This document shows positions 47,038 through 58,320 of a stretch of 64,000 nucleotides of DNA, in pieces. Source of the DNA: Dastarcus helophoroides (taxonomy: Eukaryota; Arthropoda; Insecta; Coleoptera; Bothrideridae); NCBI GenBank assembly GCA_028583605.1, contig CM053331.1, positions 32,900,411 to 32,964,410 of the forward strand, written 5' to 3'. The position numbers and the translations under genes were made by a program. Under the pieces are notes generated by a model. That model did not search any database, was not told the origin of the DNA, and worked only from the letters and a program-made list of their open reading frames with translations. The first letter of the stretch is position 1; every line of letters starts with the position of its first letter.

Positions 47038-48602
47038 ATGAACTTCGCTACTTTTATTGGATTCCATAGGAAATTTCACCTAAATAATACTTTTAAACAA
47101 GGTAATTGTGAAAATTGTTAAACTTCATTTTAAAAATGTAAATTTACACTTTACAGACAATTTATTAAACATATTCGAGTATATCTTGATTAAGAGTCTA
47201 CTAAAACACAAAATTGTAAGATTCTGGTGGTATTTTCTCATTTTAATCCAGTTTCTAAATGTCGGTTTGTCAATTATGAATGCTTGGAACAGCTCAGGTC
47301 TTTCAATTTTTTTAAGATATGGACCTATCTGTGTCGTATCATTTTATGTAAGGGCTGCACCTACTATTATTTAACTTAATTCTACATTGTATTTCAACTA
47401 TTATTATTAGCTTTTACTGTTGGAAGATGAACTCGAAATTAATTTCACAAGTGGTAATATTTTTAGGAACTAGGCAGTGTGAGTTTTTTATACAGAAATC
47501 GCAATATTTTTTTCTGGGGGAGAGATAATATTAAAAAAATTCTGTTGTCAATATCAAAAGAAAACAAACGTGCTAAGCACTCAACATCTACTGTTAGCGT
47601 GTTAGGAATTTATTTGATTCATTTGCTTGTATCTATTCCAACATTACAATTACTTTTACCTAATAATTCAGAAGCAATCCATCACGTATACTTGTATATT
47701 TTCACGGAGAGGAAGTGCAGCAGTTCTTACGCAGCCTTTATAAATTGGACATTTATGATGAGTTCTGTTTTTTTGGCACTTTACATAATTGTTGTTCCTC
47801 ACTTTGCAATCTGTTATGCTTTGCAATTCGTTAACGTTGGTGGCTTACTCAGGAATTTAGTCGAAAACGTAGGAATCATTAAAGAGGATGAACTGGAACG
47901 AGAGGAGTATAAAAAATATCAAAATAAAATTCGAAGAACTCTAATTTTCTGTGTTAAAACTCACGTTCATTTAAGAGTGTAAGTTATATCGTTGCAACTA
48001 CAATTTTTTTGCCATTTATAACATTTTAGTATACTCAATAAAATATCAAACGAACTCTTCTTAAGTATAATTTTTTATACTCTACAAGGCACTGTAACCA
48101 TTCTTACTTTGGTTTTTTTATTTCTTACGGTAAGTTTTAATGTTTTCTTTTTCAAAATATTCAATCTGGAATTTCAGTCCTATCACAGTAACATTGGGTT
48201 CACCTCGGTGGTAATATTATGCTTGATATCACTTTATCTGCTTGCTGCAGTCGGACAAGTGATTATTGATGACGTAAATAAAGGATATAAAAAACAGGAC
48301 ACTCGTTTATAATTTTTTTATAGGGTGAAAAATTATACCGAGCATTGAATGATCTGCCTTACTACCATTTTAATAGATCCAATAAAAATATTTATATAAT
48401 ACTTCTAATTAATTTACAGAAGCCAATGAAAATAGACCGTTACATTATGACACTGGATTACAGTCTTATAGAAAAGGTAATTAATATAAAATATTTTACA
48501 TATGTATATAACTACTCTAACTGCATCCTACATCTTCAGGTACTAAAACCTTTAGGTACGATTGTGACTTTGGCATTTCAACTAAAAGATAAAATTCGAT
48601 AG
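47038..48602 (+). CDS. Insect odorant receptor (7tm_6), paralogue 2
   Basis: Seven exons, 47038-47101, 47157-47347, 47467-47978, 48030-48129, 48178-48273, 48324-48476 and 48540-48602, read as one frame of about 392 residues. Exons 2 and 4-7 have exactly the same lengths as in paralogue 1 and all phases are the same, so this is a tandem duplicate. Conserved pieces include KIVR(Y/F)WWYFLILIQF, FVxxGxLLRN, RTLIFCVKTHV, NxGFTSV, LISLYLLAAVGQVIID, LPYYHFN and LDYSLI-K-VLKPLGTI. The protein diverges over much of the extracellular and loop parts, as odorant receptors usually do after duplication. It is expected to be a membrane odour-gated channel subunit partnering Orco. No lesion was seen. Confidence 0.92.
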
Positions 48603-48780
48603 TCATGTCAATATCACTCACTTGTTCACACCACAAAATCTATTTAAGTTATCTATTAAACTCGCACAACTGAAATTAAACAAATAAGTTCCTGGATACG
48701 ACGTATACACCCACTAATTAAGGATTTATCGCCACTTACCCCTAAGGTGGTAAAAATCTCATTCAAATTTCCATGTGTAA

Positions 48781-50145
48781 TGAATCGGCTTCCGGGGTTT
48801 GAAATTTTAATCTTATTTACTTAAATCATCTACTTCATAGTCGAATTTTACAAACCTGAAATTGAAACTTTCGACTTTCAATCATTATTTCAGAAATTTC
48901 GACTTAAATTTGAACTTTCGAGACTAAAAATCAAAGTTTCAAAAATGAATCCAAGTTTTCAGTCGTTATCAAACCCGACAGAATGTTAAAAAAATTGAAT
49001 TAAAAAAGAATCGAAATTTTCAGGAAAAATCTCAAGATTTCAAGAAAATGTTGATATCGTGAAGAAAGTTGAGGTTTCTAATTACAAGTAAATCCAAATT
49101 TTCAAAAAAGTAATTATTTTTTAAAAATAGGTACCGAATTGGCAAAAAAAAATGAAATTGTCAAAAAGTTAAAATTTCGAGTAACAGTCAAACTTTTGGA
49201 AAAAATTAGAGATTATTTAAAAATAGTGGAGATTTTAAAAACAAATCTTTGATATTTTCAATAAAAGCTAAAATTTCGAGAAAGTCAAAATTTCTTGGAA
49301 AGATGTCTTCAAAAATTGGAATACAAATCGTGTACCCTGAAACCAAGAAAGATTAAAAATCACAACAAAAGTTGCTCTTTTTCTCAAGAGAAAGAGTAAC
49401 TTTTGAACTTTTAATCTTTCTTGATTTTAGGGGACAAAATACCAAGAAAGATTAAAAAATACAACAAAAGTTGGTCTCTCTCAAAAGAGAACAAGATTTA
49501 TATATCAACAAATCTTAATAAAAGAGAAATTTCGAAAAAAGTGAGAAAATTTAAAAAAGCTCAAAGTTTTTAAAATAAATCAAAATTTCAGAAAGGATGA
49601 AACTTTCAAAATATTTAGAATTGAATGAATCGGCTTCCGGGGTTTGAAATTTTAATCTTTTTTACTTAAATCGTCTACTTCATAGTCGAATTTTACAAAC
49701 CTGAAATTGAAACTTTCGACTTTCAATCATTATTTCAGAAATTTTGACTTAAATTTGAACTTTCGAGACTAAAAATCAAAGTTTCAAAAATGAATCCAAG
49801 TTTTCAGTCGTTATCAAACCCGACAGAATGTTAAAAAAATTGAATTAAAAAAGAATCGAAATTTTCAGGAAAAATCTCAAGATTTCAAGAAAATGTTGAT
49901 ATCTTGAAGAAAGTTGAGGTTTCTAATTACAAGTAAATCCAAATTTTCAAAAAAGTAATTATTTTTTAAAAGTAGGTACCGAAGTGGCCAAAAAAAAATG
50001 AAATTGTCAAAAAAGGTAAAATTTCGAGCAACAGTCAAAATTTCGAAAAAGAGGTAGATATTGAAACAAGTGGAAATTTTAAAAATATATCTTTGATATT
50101 TTTAATAAAAGATAAAATTTCGAAAAAAGTACAAATTTCTAGGAA
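48781..50145. repeat. 845-bp tandem duplication, about 1.6 copies
   Basis: TGAATCGGCTTCCGGGGTTT starts at 48781 and again at 49626. The following roughly 520 bases match almost base for base (CATAGTCGAATTTTACAAAC, TTATCAAACCCGACAGAATG, AAGTTGAGGTTTCTAATTAC). The second copy is incomplete. High identity suggests a recent event within the AT filler downstream of odorant receptor 2. Confidence 0.85.
49310..49450. repeat. Palindromic MITE-like repeat
   Basis: GTACCCTGAAACCAAGAAAG on the left and CTTTCTTGATTTTAGGGGAC on the right are inverted. Inner arms AAAAGTTGCTCTTT and AAAGAGTAACTTTT enclose a tiny loop. The same words are rearranged at 24916-25066 and 50150-50390. Confidence 0.65.
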
Positions 50146-50149
50146 ACAT

Positions 50150-50390
50150 GTCTTTTTTTGGAGGAACAGACTGGTCCTTGATTATCTTTAAAAATTGAAA
50201 TATAAATCTTCTCCTCTGAAACCAAGAAAGATAAAAAATACAACTCTCTCTCAAAAATTACTCTTGAGAGAAAGAGCAAGAAAGATTAAAAAAATACAAC
50301 AAAAGTTGGTCTCTCTCAAAAGAGAACAACTTTTAACAAAGAGTTGTGTTTTTTAATCTTTCTTGGTTTCAGAAATTTAAAAAAAAAGTG
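50150..50390. repeat. Second, rearranged copy of the palindromic MITE-like repeat
   Basis: GAACAGACTGGTCCTTGATT, ATCTTCTCCTCTGAAACCAA and two CTCTCTCAAAA phrases precede an inverted TTAATCTTTCTTGGTTTCAG. It looks like a composite of two nested or duplicated palindromes. Confidence 0.55.
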
Positions 50391-50805
50391 CGAAAATTTA
50401 AAAAAGCTCAAAGTTTTCAAAATAAATCAAAAATTGAGAAAGGATGAAACTTTCAAAATATTTAGAATGAACCAAAATTGACGTTTAAAAGAAAAGTCGA
50501 AATATTCAGAAAAGTTAAAATTTTCAAAAGAATTTAAAATTTTAATAAAGTTTACATTTTCAAGGAAACTCAAAATTTTAGGGAAAAGAGAAAATTAACA
50601 AAGAACTGGGATTTAAGGAGAAATCGCAATTCGATACAAAGATATTTTGAAAAAAATGGTGAATTTTTGAAAAAACTACAAGCTTTAAAAGGCAATATTT
50701 TCAAAAAAGTTTAAAGTTTTTAACAAAGTCTTGATTTTCAAAAAAGTAAACATTTTCAAAAGTATTCAAAATTTACAAAAGTCCACTTTTCGAGAAAAAA
50801 TACTA
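50391..50805. repeat. AT filler before array 2
   Basis: AAATTTTCAAAAAAG filler whose last part parallels 40700-40835 in front of array 1. Confidence 0.5.
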
Positions 50806-52870
50806 CCTTGAGCTAAGCTAATCCTGAATCAGGTGCCTAAAGCTTACGGCCCCTGACCTTATGCAACCTTGGCCACACGTGACCCTGAACTTGTGTGGCC
50901 TTGAACTTGCGTGGTTTTGAACTTACGTGACCTTGATCTTACGTGCCCTTGAAGTTAGTTATCTGGCCCCGAACTTACGTGACTTTGATCCCCGTGACCT
51001 TGAACACGTGACTTTTAGATCACGTAGCCTTAACCTCCTGTGATCTTGAACTCCTGTGACCTTGAGCCTAGTGATCTCGAACTCTCGAGACATTGAGTTC
51101 GCATAACCTGAAGATCGAATGATGTTGATTCGTGTATCATCAACCAGCGTGACCTTGATCTTAAGTGACCTGATCTTGCGCAACCTTGAACTCACGTGAC
51201 TTTGAGTCAACGTGATCGTGAATCCACGCAACCTTAAACTAAAGTATCCTAAAATTAGGTGACCTCGCTGCATATGGCTTTGAGCTCGCGCGACCTTTAT
51301 TTCAGCATGACATCTCATGATCCTAACCTTACCGCACGTTATCTCGAACTCACATGATCTTGACCTTACGACACCTACACCTCGAGCTCACGTGACCTTG
51401 AACTTGTATGTCCTCGAGATCGAGTGACATTGACTCGCGTACCTTCAGCCAGCGTAACCTTGATCTCAAGTGACCAGACCTTACGCGACCTTGACCACAC
51501 ATGACCTTGAACCTACATGACCTTGATCTTAAGTGCCTTTGAAGTTACCTTGCCCGAATTCACGTGACTTTGATCCCCCGTGATCTTGAACACACGTGAC
51601 TGTTAGATCACGTAGCCTTAAGCTCGTGTGATCTTGAATTCCCGTGACCTTGAGCCTACGTGATCTCGAACTCTCGAGACGTTGAGCTCGCATGAAAGGG
51701 AGATCGACTGACATTGATTCGCGTATCTTCAGCCAGCGTGATCTTGATCTCAAGTGGCTTGATTTTGCCTAACCTTGAACTCACGTGACTGAGGCAACGT
51801 GATCTTCAACACACGCGACCTTGAACTAAAGTATCCTAAAATTAGGTGACCTTGTTTCACATGGCTCTGACATTACGAAACCTTAATTTCAGCATGAGAT
51901 TTTATGACCCTACCCTAACGCGACCTTACCGCACATTATCTTGAAATCACGTTATCTTGAGCTTACGATACCTCGAGCTCACGTGACCTTGAGCTTGTAT
52001 GACCTTGAGATCGCGTGACGTTGACTCACGTACCTTCATCCAGTGTGATCTTGAACTCAAATGACATTTCACTTGCACAACCATAAACTCACGTAACTTT
52101 GAGTGAACGTGACCTTTAACACACGCGACCTTGAACTAAAGTAATATAAAATTAGATGAACTTGTCTCACATGTCTATGACCTCACGCAACCTTGTCCGG
52201 TCACCTTGAGGTCTCATGACTCCAACCTAACCCGACCTTGACGGCACGTTATCTCGAACTCACGTGATCTTGAGCTTACGATACCTCGAGCTCACGTGAC
52301 CCTCAACTTGTATAACCTTGAGATCGCGTGACGTTGACGCACGCACCTTCAGTCAGTGTGACCTTGAGCTAAAATGACATTTAACTTGCACGACCTTGAA
52401 CTTACGTGATGTTGTGTCAACGTGACCTTTAACACACGCGACCTTGAACTAAAGTATCCTAAAATTAGATAACCTTGTTTCACATGGCTATGACCTCACA
52501 CGACCTTGTGCAGGTGATCTTTAGATCGTATGACCTTAATCTAATTTATTTATTTATTTATTTAATACGAAATGTGCCCCCTTGACCGCACGTTATCGCG
52601 AATGTGATCTTGAGCTTACGATACCTGGAGCTCACGCAACCTTGAGCTTGTATGACCTTGAGTTCGGTTCGTTGACTCACGTACCTTCAGCGAGTGTGCT
52701 CTTGAACTCGAATGACATTTCACTTGCACGACCCTAAACTCACGCAACTTTGAGTCAACGTGACCTTAACACCGCGACCTTGAGCTAAAGTAATCCTGGG
52801 TGACCTTGATCTCAAATGGTGCTGAACTCAAGCGACTTTGGGATCACGTAATTTGATCTTTTCGTATTTT
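50806..52870. repeat. Minisatellite array 2: CACGTGACCTTGAGCT units with about 300-340 bp higher-order repeats
   Basis: Same 16-base theme as array 1, but over 2 kb long. The phrase GCTTACGATACCTCGAGCTC or a variant recurs near 51365, 51961, 52273 and 52613. AACTAAAGTATCCTAAAATTAG-type phrases recur near 51236, 51825, 52135 and 52449. This gives a higher-order period of roughly 300-340 bases. A (TTTA)n tract interrupts it at about 52541-52565. It has many TGACCTTGA and CACGTGAC words. Open frames here are repeat artefacts. Confidence 0.85.
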
Positions 52871-53000
52871 TTTTCAACTTGCACCATCTTTTTTTTCCAA
52901 AAAAGGGAAAGTATGGCCACAAGATTCCAGTAATCAGAAATTAATTATTAAAAATTGCTGAATTAAGACAAAAGTATTCAAAAATTCCCCCGTCGTTCTC

Positions 53001-53031
53001 ATATATTTAATACTAGTAGTATTAAATATAT
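53001..53031. other. Perfect 13-bp hairpin
   Basis: ATATATTTAATAC, a 5-base loop TAGTA, and the exact mirror GTATTAAATATAT. It lies about 340 bases upstream of the F-box gene start codon. It is AT-rich, so the stem is weak, and its role is unknown. Confidence 0.6.
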
Positions 53032-53367
53032 AACCGCCCTCCATTAGGCCCGCCACTGCCCCGAACACCAATCACTAACGCCACGAGGCGAACTAATGTT
53101 TCTTATTCTATGTTCCGACAATTGTTGCTATCACGGAACGCAGCTTTTAAAGCGCGCATTGACAGTTCGATCATTTTTGACAAATTCTGTCAACTGTCAA
53201 TCAGCTGTTTGATGTTTTCTTTGGCAACAAACACAAAGCCTCAGTTGCCTAAAAAAATACCAGTAAATGGTCGTTGAAAAGTGATTTTATGGTAAAATTA
53301 TTTCCGCAAGCGATGTAAACATGTGCGATTGAGAAACAGTGTACCTGGGATCCCCAACCGAACGAAA

Positions 53368-56300
53368 ATGTTTACGACGCCATCACCATATATTCTGTAT
53401 TTGCCAGAAATTGCCCTGGAAAAAATATTTTCATTTCTGTCATACGATGAAATCGCTACGAATAGAACCGTAAGTAACGTAATCTAGTAGTTTCGAAATT
53501 TTTAATGCTAAGTAGGCAGTATCATTGACCCCTGTTCATATTCTTTGTTTTGATTACGCAAATATGTAATGCTGATGTAGGGACCAATGAAGTAGGGACA
53601 TTTTGTTTGTCTGTCATTTATCACCAATTGTTAGGTTATGTGACTGTCAAATTGACAGCGCGGGATCGCAAATTTGTATGTGCAAATTTTTTGATTTCTC
53701 GTGTATTTGATGGAATTTGTTTTTAATAATGGCGGAGAATACTCTATTAGACTGTTTACTTTCTGTGGCGCAAGAAGAGCTACAGGAAATAAACTCGCAA
53801 GCACCAAAACTTACGGAAACTGATATTTTCGGGGCGGAATTATCAGATGACGAAAATACTCCCTCAACATCCAGCAATAAATTATCTAGTGTTATACATA
53901 GTGGAGATACGGATTCTTCCGATGACGAAGGTAACAGAAATTACGAAAATGCTAAATACGACGAATATGGGAAAAATATAAAACATTTACTAGAGGCTCA
54001 GGGGCCAAATGTACAGGTTGGTAAACGACCCAGTTTAAGCTGCAATAAAAATGCTTTGACTAGTTCTTGGAAACAGAAAGCTAATGGTGTTCAACAACTG
54101 GCGGTAACCAAAAAAATTGAACCAAAGTCTTTTGATGTGTACACCGATCCGATATTTGGTATTCGAATTGTTAAACCTTTAATATCTGGGGCTGTGTTGC
54201 AAGAAAGAATGATTGGTCGGCAAGCGGTGCCCCTTTGTCGATTGGCTACGCATATAACGAGCAAAGAAGTTGAAAATGATTGGGTGGTAGCAGGGGTTAT
54301 TTGTAGCAAAAGCGCCCCTCGTGTTTCAAAATCTGGCAGCCAGTACACAATTTGGTCGATAAGCGATTTGCATGGGGACATTTTGACAGCTTCGATATTT
54401 ATCTTCGGGAGCGCATACACTCAACTTTGGAAATTGACAGCTGGGACAGTCGTTGGAATTTTAAATCCCTCTGTGCTGGAGAAAAATCAAAGCAAGGATG
54501 TGGTAAGTTTGAATGGAGTATTGAAGTTTGGGATAAACAAAATTTTGAGAAATTTTATGTCAATGCTTTTTTAAATCTCAACTTTTACACTGAAATTTTA
54601 ATTATATTTAATTTCAAGTTTTTCCAAGATTTTGATGTTTTCTGGATATTTCTGGCGTGCAGTCTTTACTTTCTTTGCTATTTCGGTTTTCTACTTATTG
54701 GAAATTCCAAACTGAAAAGTGCCATTTTTACTGTTATTTTATACTCGCTATTTCAGTAAATTTTTATTTTATAGTTTTCCCATTAGAAATGTCGTGTTAT
54801 TTTCAAAATTTTCACTTCTGAAGCTGCAAATATAAACTCGAAATTTTGTGGTTAAATTAAAAGTTTTAAAGTAAATTCGACGAGAGTAATTTCGAGAAAA
54901 ATTTGAAATTATAATAAAAGTCAAAATATTTAACATTTTGAAATAAAAGATAGTTTGAAGATTCTCTTTTTAAAAATATTCATCCTTCCATTTAATTCGA
55001 ACAAATTCAATTTTAAAGAATTTGAAATTTCGCTACAAAAGTGGTTTCAAGATAAAATTAAATTCTGCAAATCTAGTTTTTTTGTTATTCTGTCGTTCAT
55101 ATAAAAATTATAATTTTATTTCTCAATTATTTTTTGAATTAAAAGTTCAGATTTTAACTCGCAGTTTTGTTTATCTAATTTTAAATTTTGATATACCAAT
55201 TCTAAGCGACTATTAAATTTAATTTCTAGGCAGCGTTGAGTGTTACAAATTCAGATAAGGTTATGATATTGGGACAATCCAAGGATTTTGGTACATGCCG
55301 TAGTGTGAAGAAAAATGGGGAAGCTTGCACAGCGATAGTGAACATGTCCAGATCCGAGTTCTGCATCTATCACATAAAAAAAGAGTATCAAAAATGCAGC
55401 AGTAGGTCGGAACTTCAATCGACATTTGCTGGGAGAGGTTTGACTGCCCTCAGGAACAAAGTTTTGGGTAAAAACGAGGTTTTCTACGCTGGGAAATTAT
55501 ACACGGCGATACCAGCGAAGAAGAGCAAAAAATTGGAAAAGAAAGACGAGAGCCGGCTGAAGAGTCTGAGTGGTGCAGGCGTTATCGTTTCCAAGGGTAC
55601 CAAACCTGTTGCGAGCAAGAAGAAGTCGGCGGCTCACTTGGAATCGTCTCAGAGTCAGAGACTGAGGGATTTGGAGATTTTAAAAAAATTGAATAGCCAA
55701 CGGTTGGAGCCAGAAAGTAGGGAGATTGTTCCAGACTTTCATTCCCCAACTGTGACGCTTGAGGAATCAAAAAATACAGCAACAAATGTCATTGCGAAAC
55801 TAAAGGCAAAAAATGCTGCAGGGAATATTGATAAATTAAAAAACAGGGAATTCGACCAAAAAGCGGACTTGTTTATCAACTTGGAGGAAAAACGGACTTT
55901 TGAAAACAAAGTATCCAAGGATGTTACATTAGAGGACTCGAGGAACACTGCCTTAAATGTACTGAAGAAATTAAAAATGAAAAATTCATTGAGTACCCCC
56001 AAATTAAACCATAATGAACCCGACCAGATTATTTTAAAAAACCCAGGCACTGAAGGAATGGTAAAACAAACGCCCGCAGTAAAAATAGACAGTTGCTCTT
56101 TAAGAGACATCCCCATGAAAGAAGTTCCATTTTTAAAGAAAGAATCCCCATTGATAGATTTAAGTTCGTCGGTTGGCAGACCTCGAAATAAAGCGATAGC
56201 AACCGCGCTTCAGTACATCCAAAAGAATGGTCCCCTTGAAAAAGTCGACCCCAATAACACCAAAACCGCGAAGAAACGCCCACGTGACATCGAAGACAAA

Positions 56301-57669
56301 ATCGAAAATCTCCAAAAGAAGCCTAACGTGGAACAAAACGAGCATTTTTCCGAGCGATTTAAAAAGATGATGGCGGCGCAGTCGAAGCATGCAGATCTGC
56401 TCGAAGTGCACGAAAACGAAGAGCAGGAGAAGTACTTTAAGAAGCAGGAGATGAAGGAGAGGCTTGAAGAAAAAATGGCGACCACTTATAAAGTTCCATG
56501 CAAAGCTGTGAAATGTCTGACGTGCAAATACACGAATTTTTCTGCTGCTGACAGATGTAAAGCTGAAAGGCACCCTCTGAAAGTATATGACGCTTTTAAA
56601 AGGTTCTTTAAGTGCGGGAATTGCGGCAACCGAACCGCTTGTCTGGATGTCGTGCCTACGATCGCTTGTGGTAACTGTGGGTCTGGGAAGTGGGAGAGAA
56701 CGACGATGATTAAGGAACCGAAGGCTGTTACAACGCATTCTCTTTCTATAAGGGGTGGTGAACAAACATTCGTTAATTCAGTCGTAACCGATGCAAATAT
56801 CAATTTGCTGGTTCCCAATGAATAATGTTTTTTTTAATCTGTTATCCTAAGTAAATGTATTTATGTGTAATTTATAAATGATTTTATTAAATTCTTATGG
56901 CAAATCTGTCGACTGATTATTACCAAGATTTTGGACCCTCACTTCAAATATGATTGGAAATTTTAAAATTCAAAGAAGATTTAATTCGCGAAATTTCGAG
57001 TTTTCTATTTTAAACTCGCAATTTGGAGATTTAAGGAACCGTCGGTTGTCGAGGCCCATTTGAAAACTCGATATTAAATCTCGGGCATTATTCTGCTATA
57101 AATTTTGAGATAAATTATGTTTTTCTAAAATTATTTTTGCAATATTTATCATTATTGAATGAAAATATTTCTCTTTCATCCTGTTCTGAACTATGCTTAA
57201 AATTTCAAATCTCTCATTGGGAAAATACTTTAAATTTGATGACAAGATTTGTATGGAACAGATAGGACACAAAACTATAAGATTTTGCCCCATCAACAAT
57301 TTTTGACGGTCTTATTAATTAAAAATTCAAAGATACTCGAAGTCGCGCTAAAATATGCACAACAGGGATCAATGCTTTAATTGAAATATTGTGATGCCTT
57401 TCTATTTGTTTATGAAAAAGGTTTGTCGCAAATTTAACGACATTGGAAGCAAGATGCTATCAAGAGGTTTCGTCCAGTTGGAGAAAAGGCACATGGCGAT
57501 TTACAAAAAAATTAAATCGATGTTACCAAGGAGAGAATCCGAAAGGCGAGCTCACCCATTGCAAAGACACTGCGATATCCTGCAAGCCGTAGAGACAAGA
57601 ATCAGCATGCTCAGCATGACATACATGAAGTATATTGAGCACGACTTACTATGCTTTATACCTGGAAAG
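53368..57669 (+). CDS. FBXO28: F-box protein of FBXO28 type, first two coding exons (gene runs past window)
   Basis: Exon 1 (53368-53469) starts at an ATG and encodes an F-box: LPEIALEKIFSFLSYDEIA, ending at a GTAAGT donor in phase 0. Exon 2 (57421-57669) begins VCRKFNDIGSKMLSRGF, continues LPRRESERR and HCDILQAVETRISMLSMTYM, ends CFIPGK and has another GTAAGT donor. The order and wording match my memory of FBXO28 (F-box, then the PRRESERR and ADILxAVETR blocks and the CFIPGK junction). The protein is a substrate receptor for SCF ubiquitin ligases via Skp1. Later exons were not found in the remaining 6 kb. The intron of almost 4 kb contains the complete MCM10 gene on the same strand. The exon 2 acceptor (TATGAAAAAG) is weaker than usual, but the frame join is exact. 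Confidence 0.82.
53729..56825 (+). CDS. MCM10: MCM10 replication initiation factor
   Basis: Two coding exons, 53729-54502 and 55230-56825 (GT-AG, phase 0), encode about 789 residues, close to insect MCM10 proteins. The N terminus (MAENTLLDCLLSVAQEELQE) is a predicted coiled coil followed by a Ser/Asp-rich linker. The middle holds the OB fold (WVVAGVICSKSAPRVSKSGS, TIWSISDLHG) and a CCCH zinc finger, with Cys at about 281, 291 and 303 and His at about 306. The C terminus has the metazoan double zinc motif (CKAVKCLTCKYTNFSA, FFKCGNCGNRTACLD, ACGNCGSGKWER). MCM10 binds the CMG helicase, single-stranded DNA and polymerase alpha during origin firing and fork movement in the nucleus. It lies inside the first FBXO28 intron on the same strand. 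Its own intron contains AT filler. Confidence 0.95.
56826..57420. other. MCM10 3' flank inside the FBXO28 intron
   Basis: An ATTAAA at about 56886 is the best polyadenylation signal candidate. The rest is AT-rich with no other gene, ending in the FBXO28 exon 2 acceptor at 57419-57420. Confidence 0.45.
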
Positions 57670-58320
57670 GTAAGTACCTACTTTTAACCTTTAAACCCTA
57701 CCCATACTAGAGAAACACCATTTCTACCTAAACATAAGGACCCTAATAACAATTCATATTTATTAATTTTATTTAACATTTCTACGACATAATATTTCCG
57801 ACCAATAAGAGTCTACCATGAAGAATAAATTCATATTTTTAAAATAAAAAACATTTAACTAAAAATATTTTTTATTGGAATACATAATATACTGGTTGTG
57901 CTTATCGTTATTTCAAAAATATTTACAAAGCTTCAATTGGGGTTTAGTGGATCTCCAGGAAGTATTTAGTAGGGCTTCGAACTGTTATTATTTTGGTTCC
58001 TGTTTTCGGTTTTCGTTCCGACAAAAATAACGGTTTTTTCCGGTTTCGGTTTTCGGTTCAGCTCCGAGTGACTAATTTTGAAAAATGTATTATAAGGAAA
58101 GATAAAATAGTCACAAATTTAAATTTTTTTGAAATCTTGCAATCGTCCAGAATAGAGAGCCTTAAGGGGGAGAGTAGACCTGGAGAGAGAACTGGATTTG
58201 CTGTGATTGGCTCGCCTAACTGATACGTATTTCTTTCTCTTCATTTTATAAATGTAATTTTTCTCAAAGTGTCATTTTGTTCCAAAAATCTCAATAGGTC
58301 TATTTTTCTTACGCTAAAGA
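57670..58320. other. FBXO28 intron start and degenerate CGGTTTTCGGTT simple repeat
   Basis: Intron sequence after the GTAAGT donor. Near 57990-58065 a CGGTTTTCG / CCGGTTTCGG simple repeat occurs. A TAGGGCTTCGAA word just before it (57970) resembles hAT termini, but no partner end was found. Confidence 0.4.

Noticed and set aside
37295..48602. Gustatory receptor identity for the two receptor genes
   Set aside because: The TYxxxxxQF gustatory signature near the C terminus is missing, whereas the LPYYHF...KPxK odorant receptor pattern is present.
50959..51753. Minus-strand open frames rich in RSRS and SRLRD repeats in array 2
   Set aside because: The arginine/serine pattern is the translation of the tandem unit, without a start context or non-repeat sequence.
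40836..52870. CRISPR-like array
   Set aside because: Repeats are 16-base, degenerate and without unique spacers, and the genome is that of an insect.
55582..56818. Several minus-strand open frames of 67-201 residues opposite MCM10 exon 2
   Set aside because: The + strand carries the zinc motifs and full MCM10 homology. The antisense frames are Phe/Ser-rich artefacts.
57970..58070. TAGGGCTTCGAA plus CGGTTTTCGGTT tract as a hAT element
   Set aside because: No mirrored partner end or 8-bp duplication could be found nearby.
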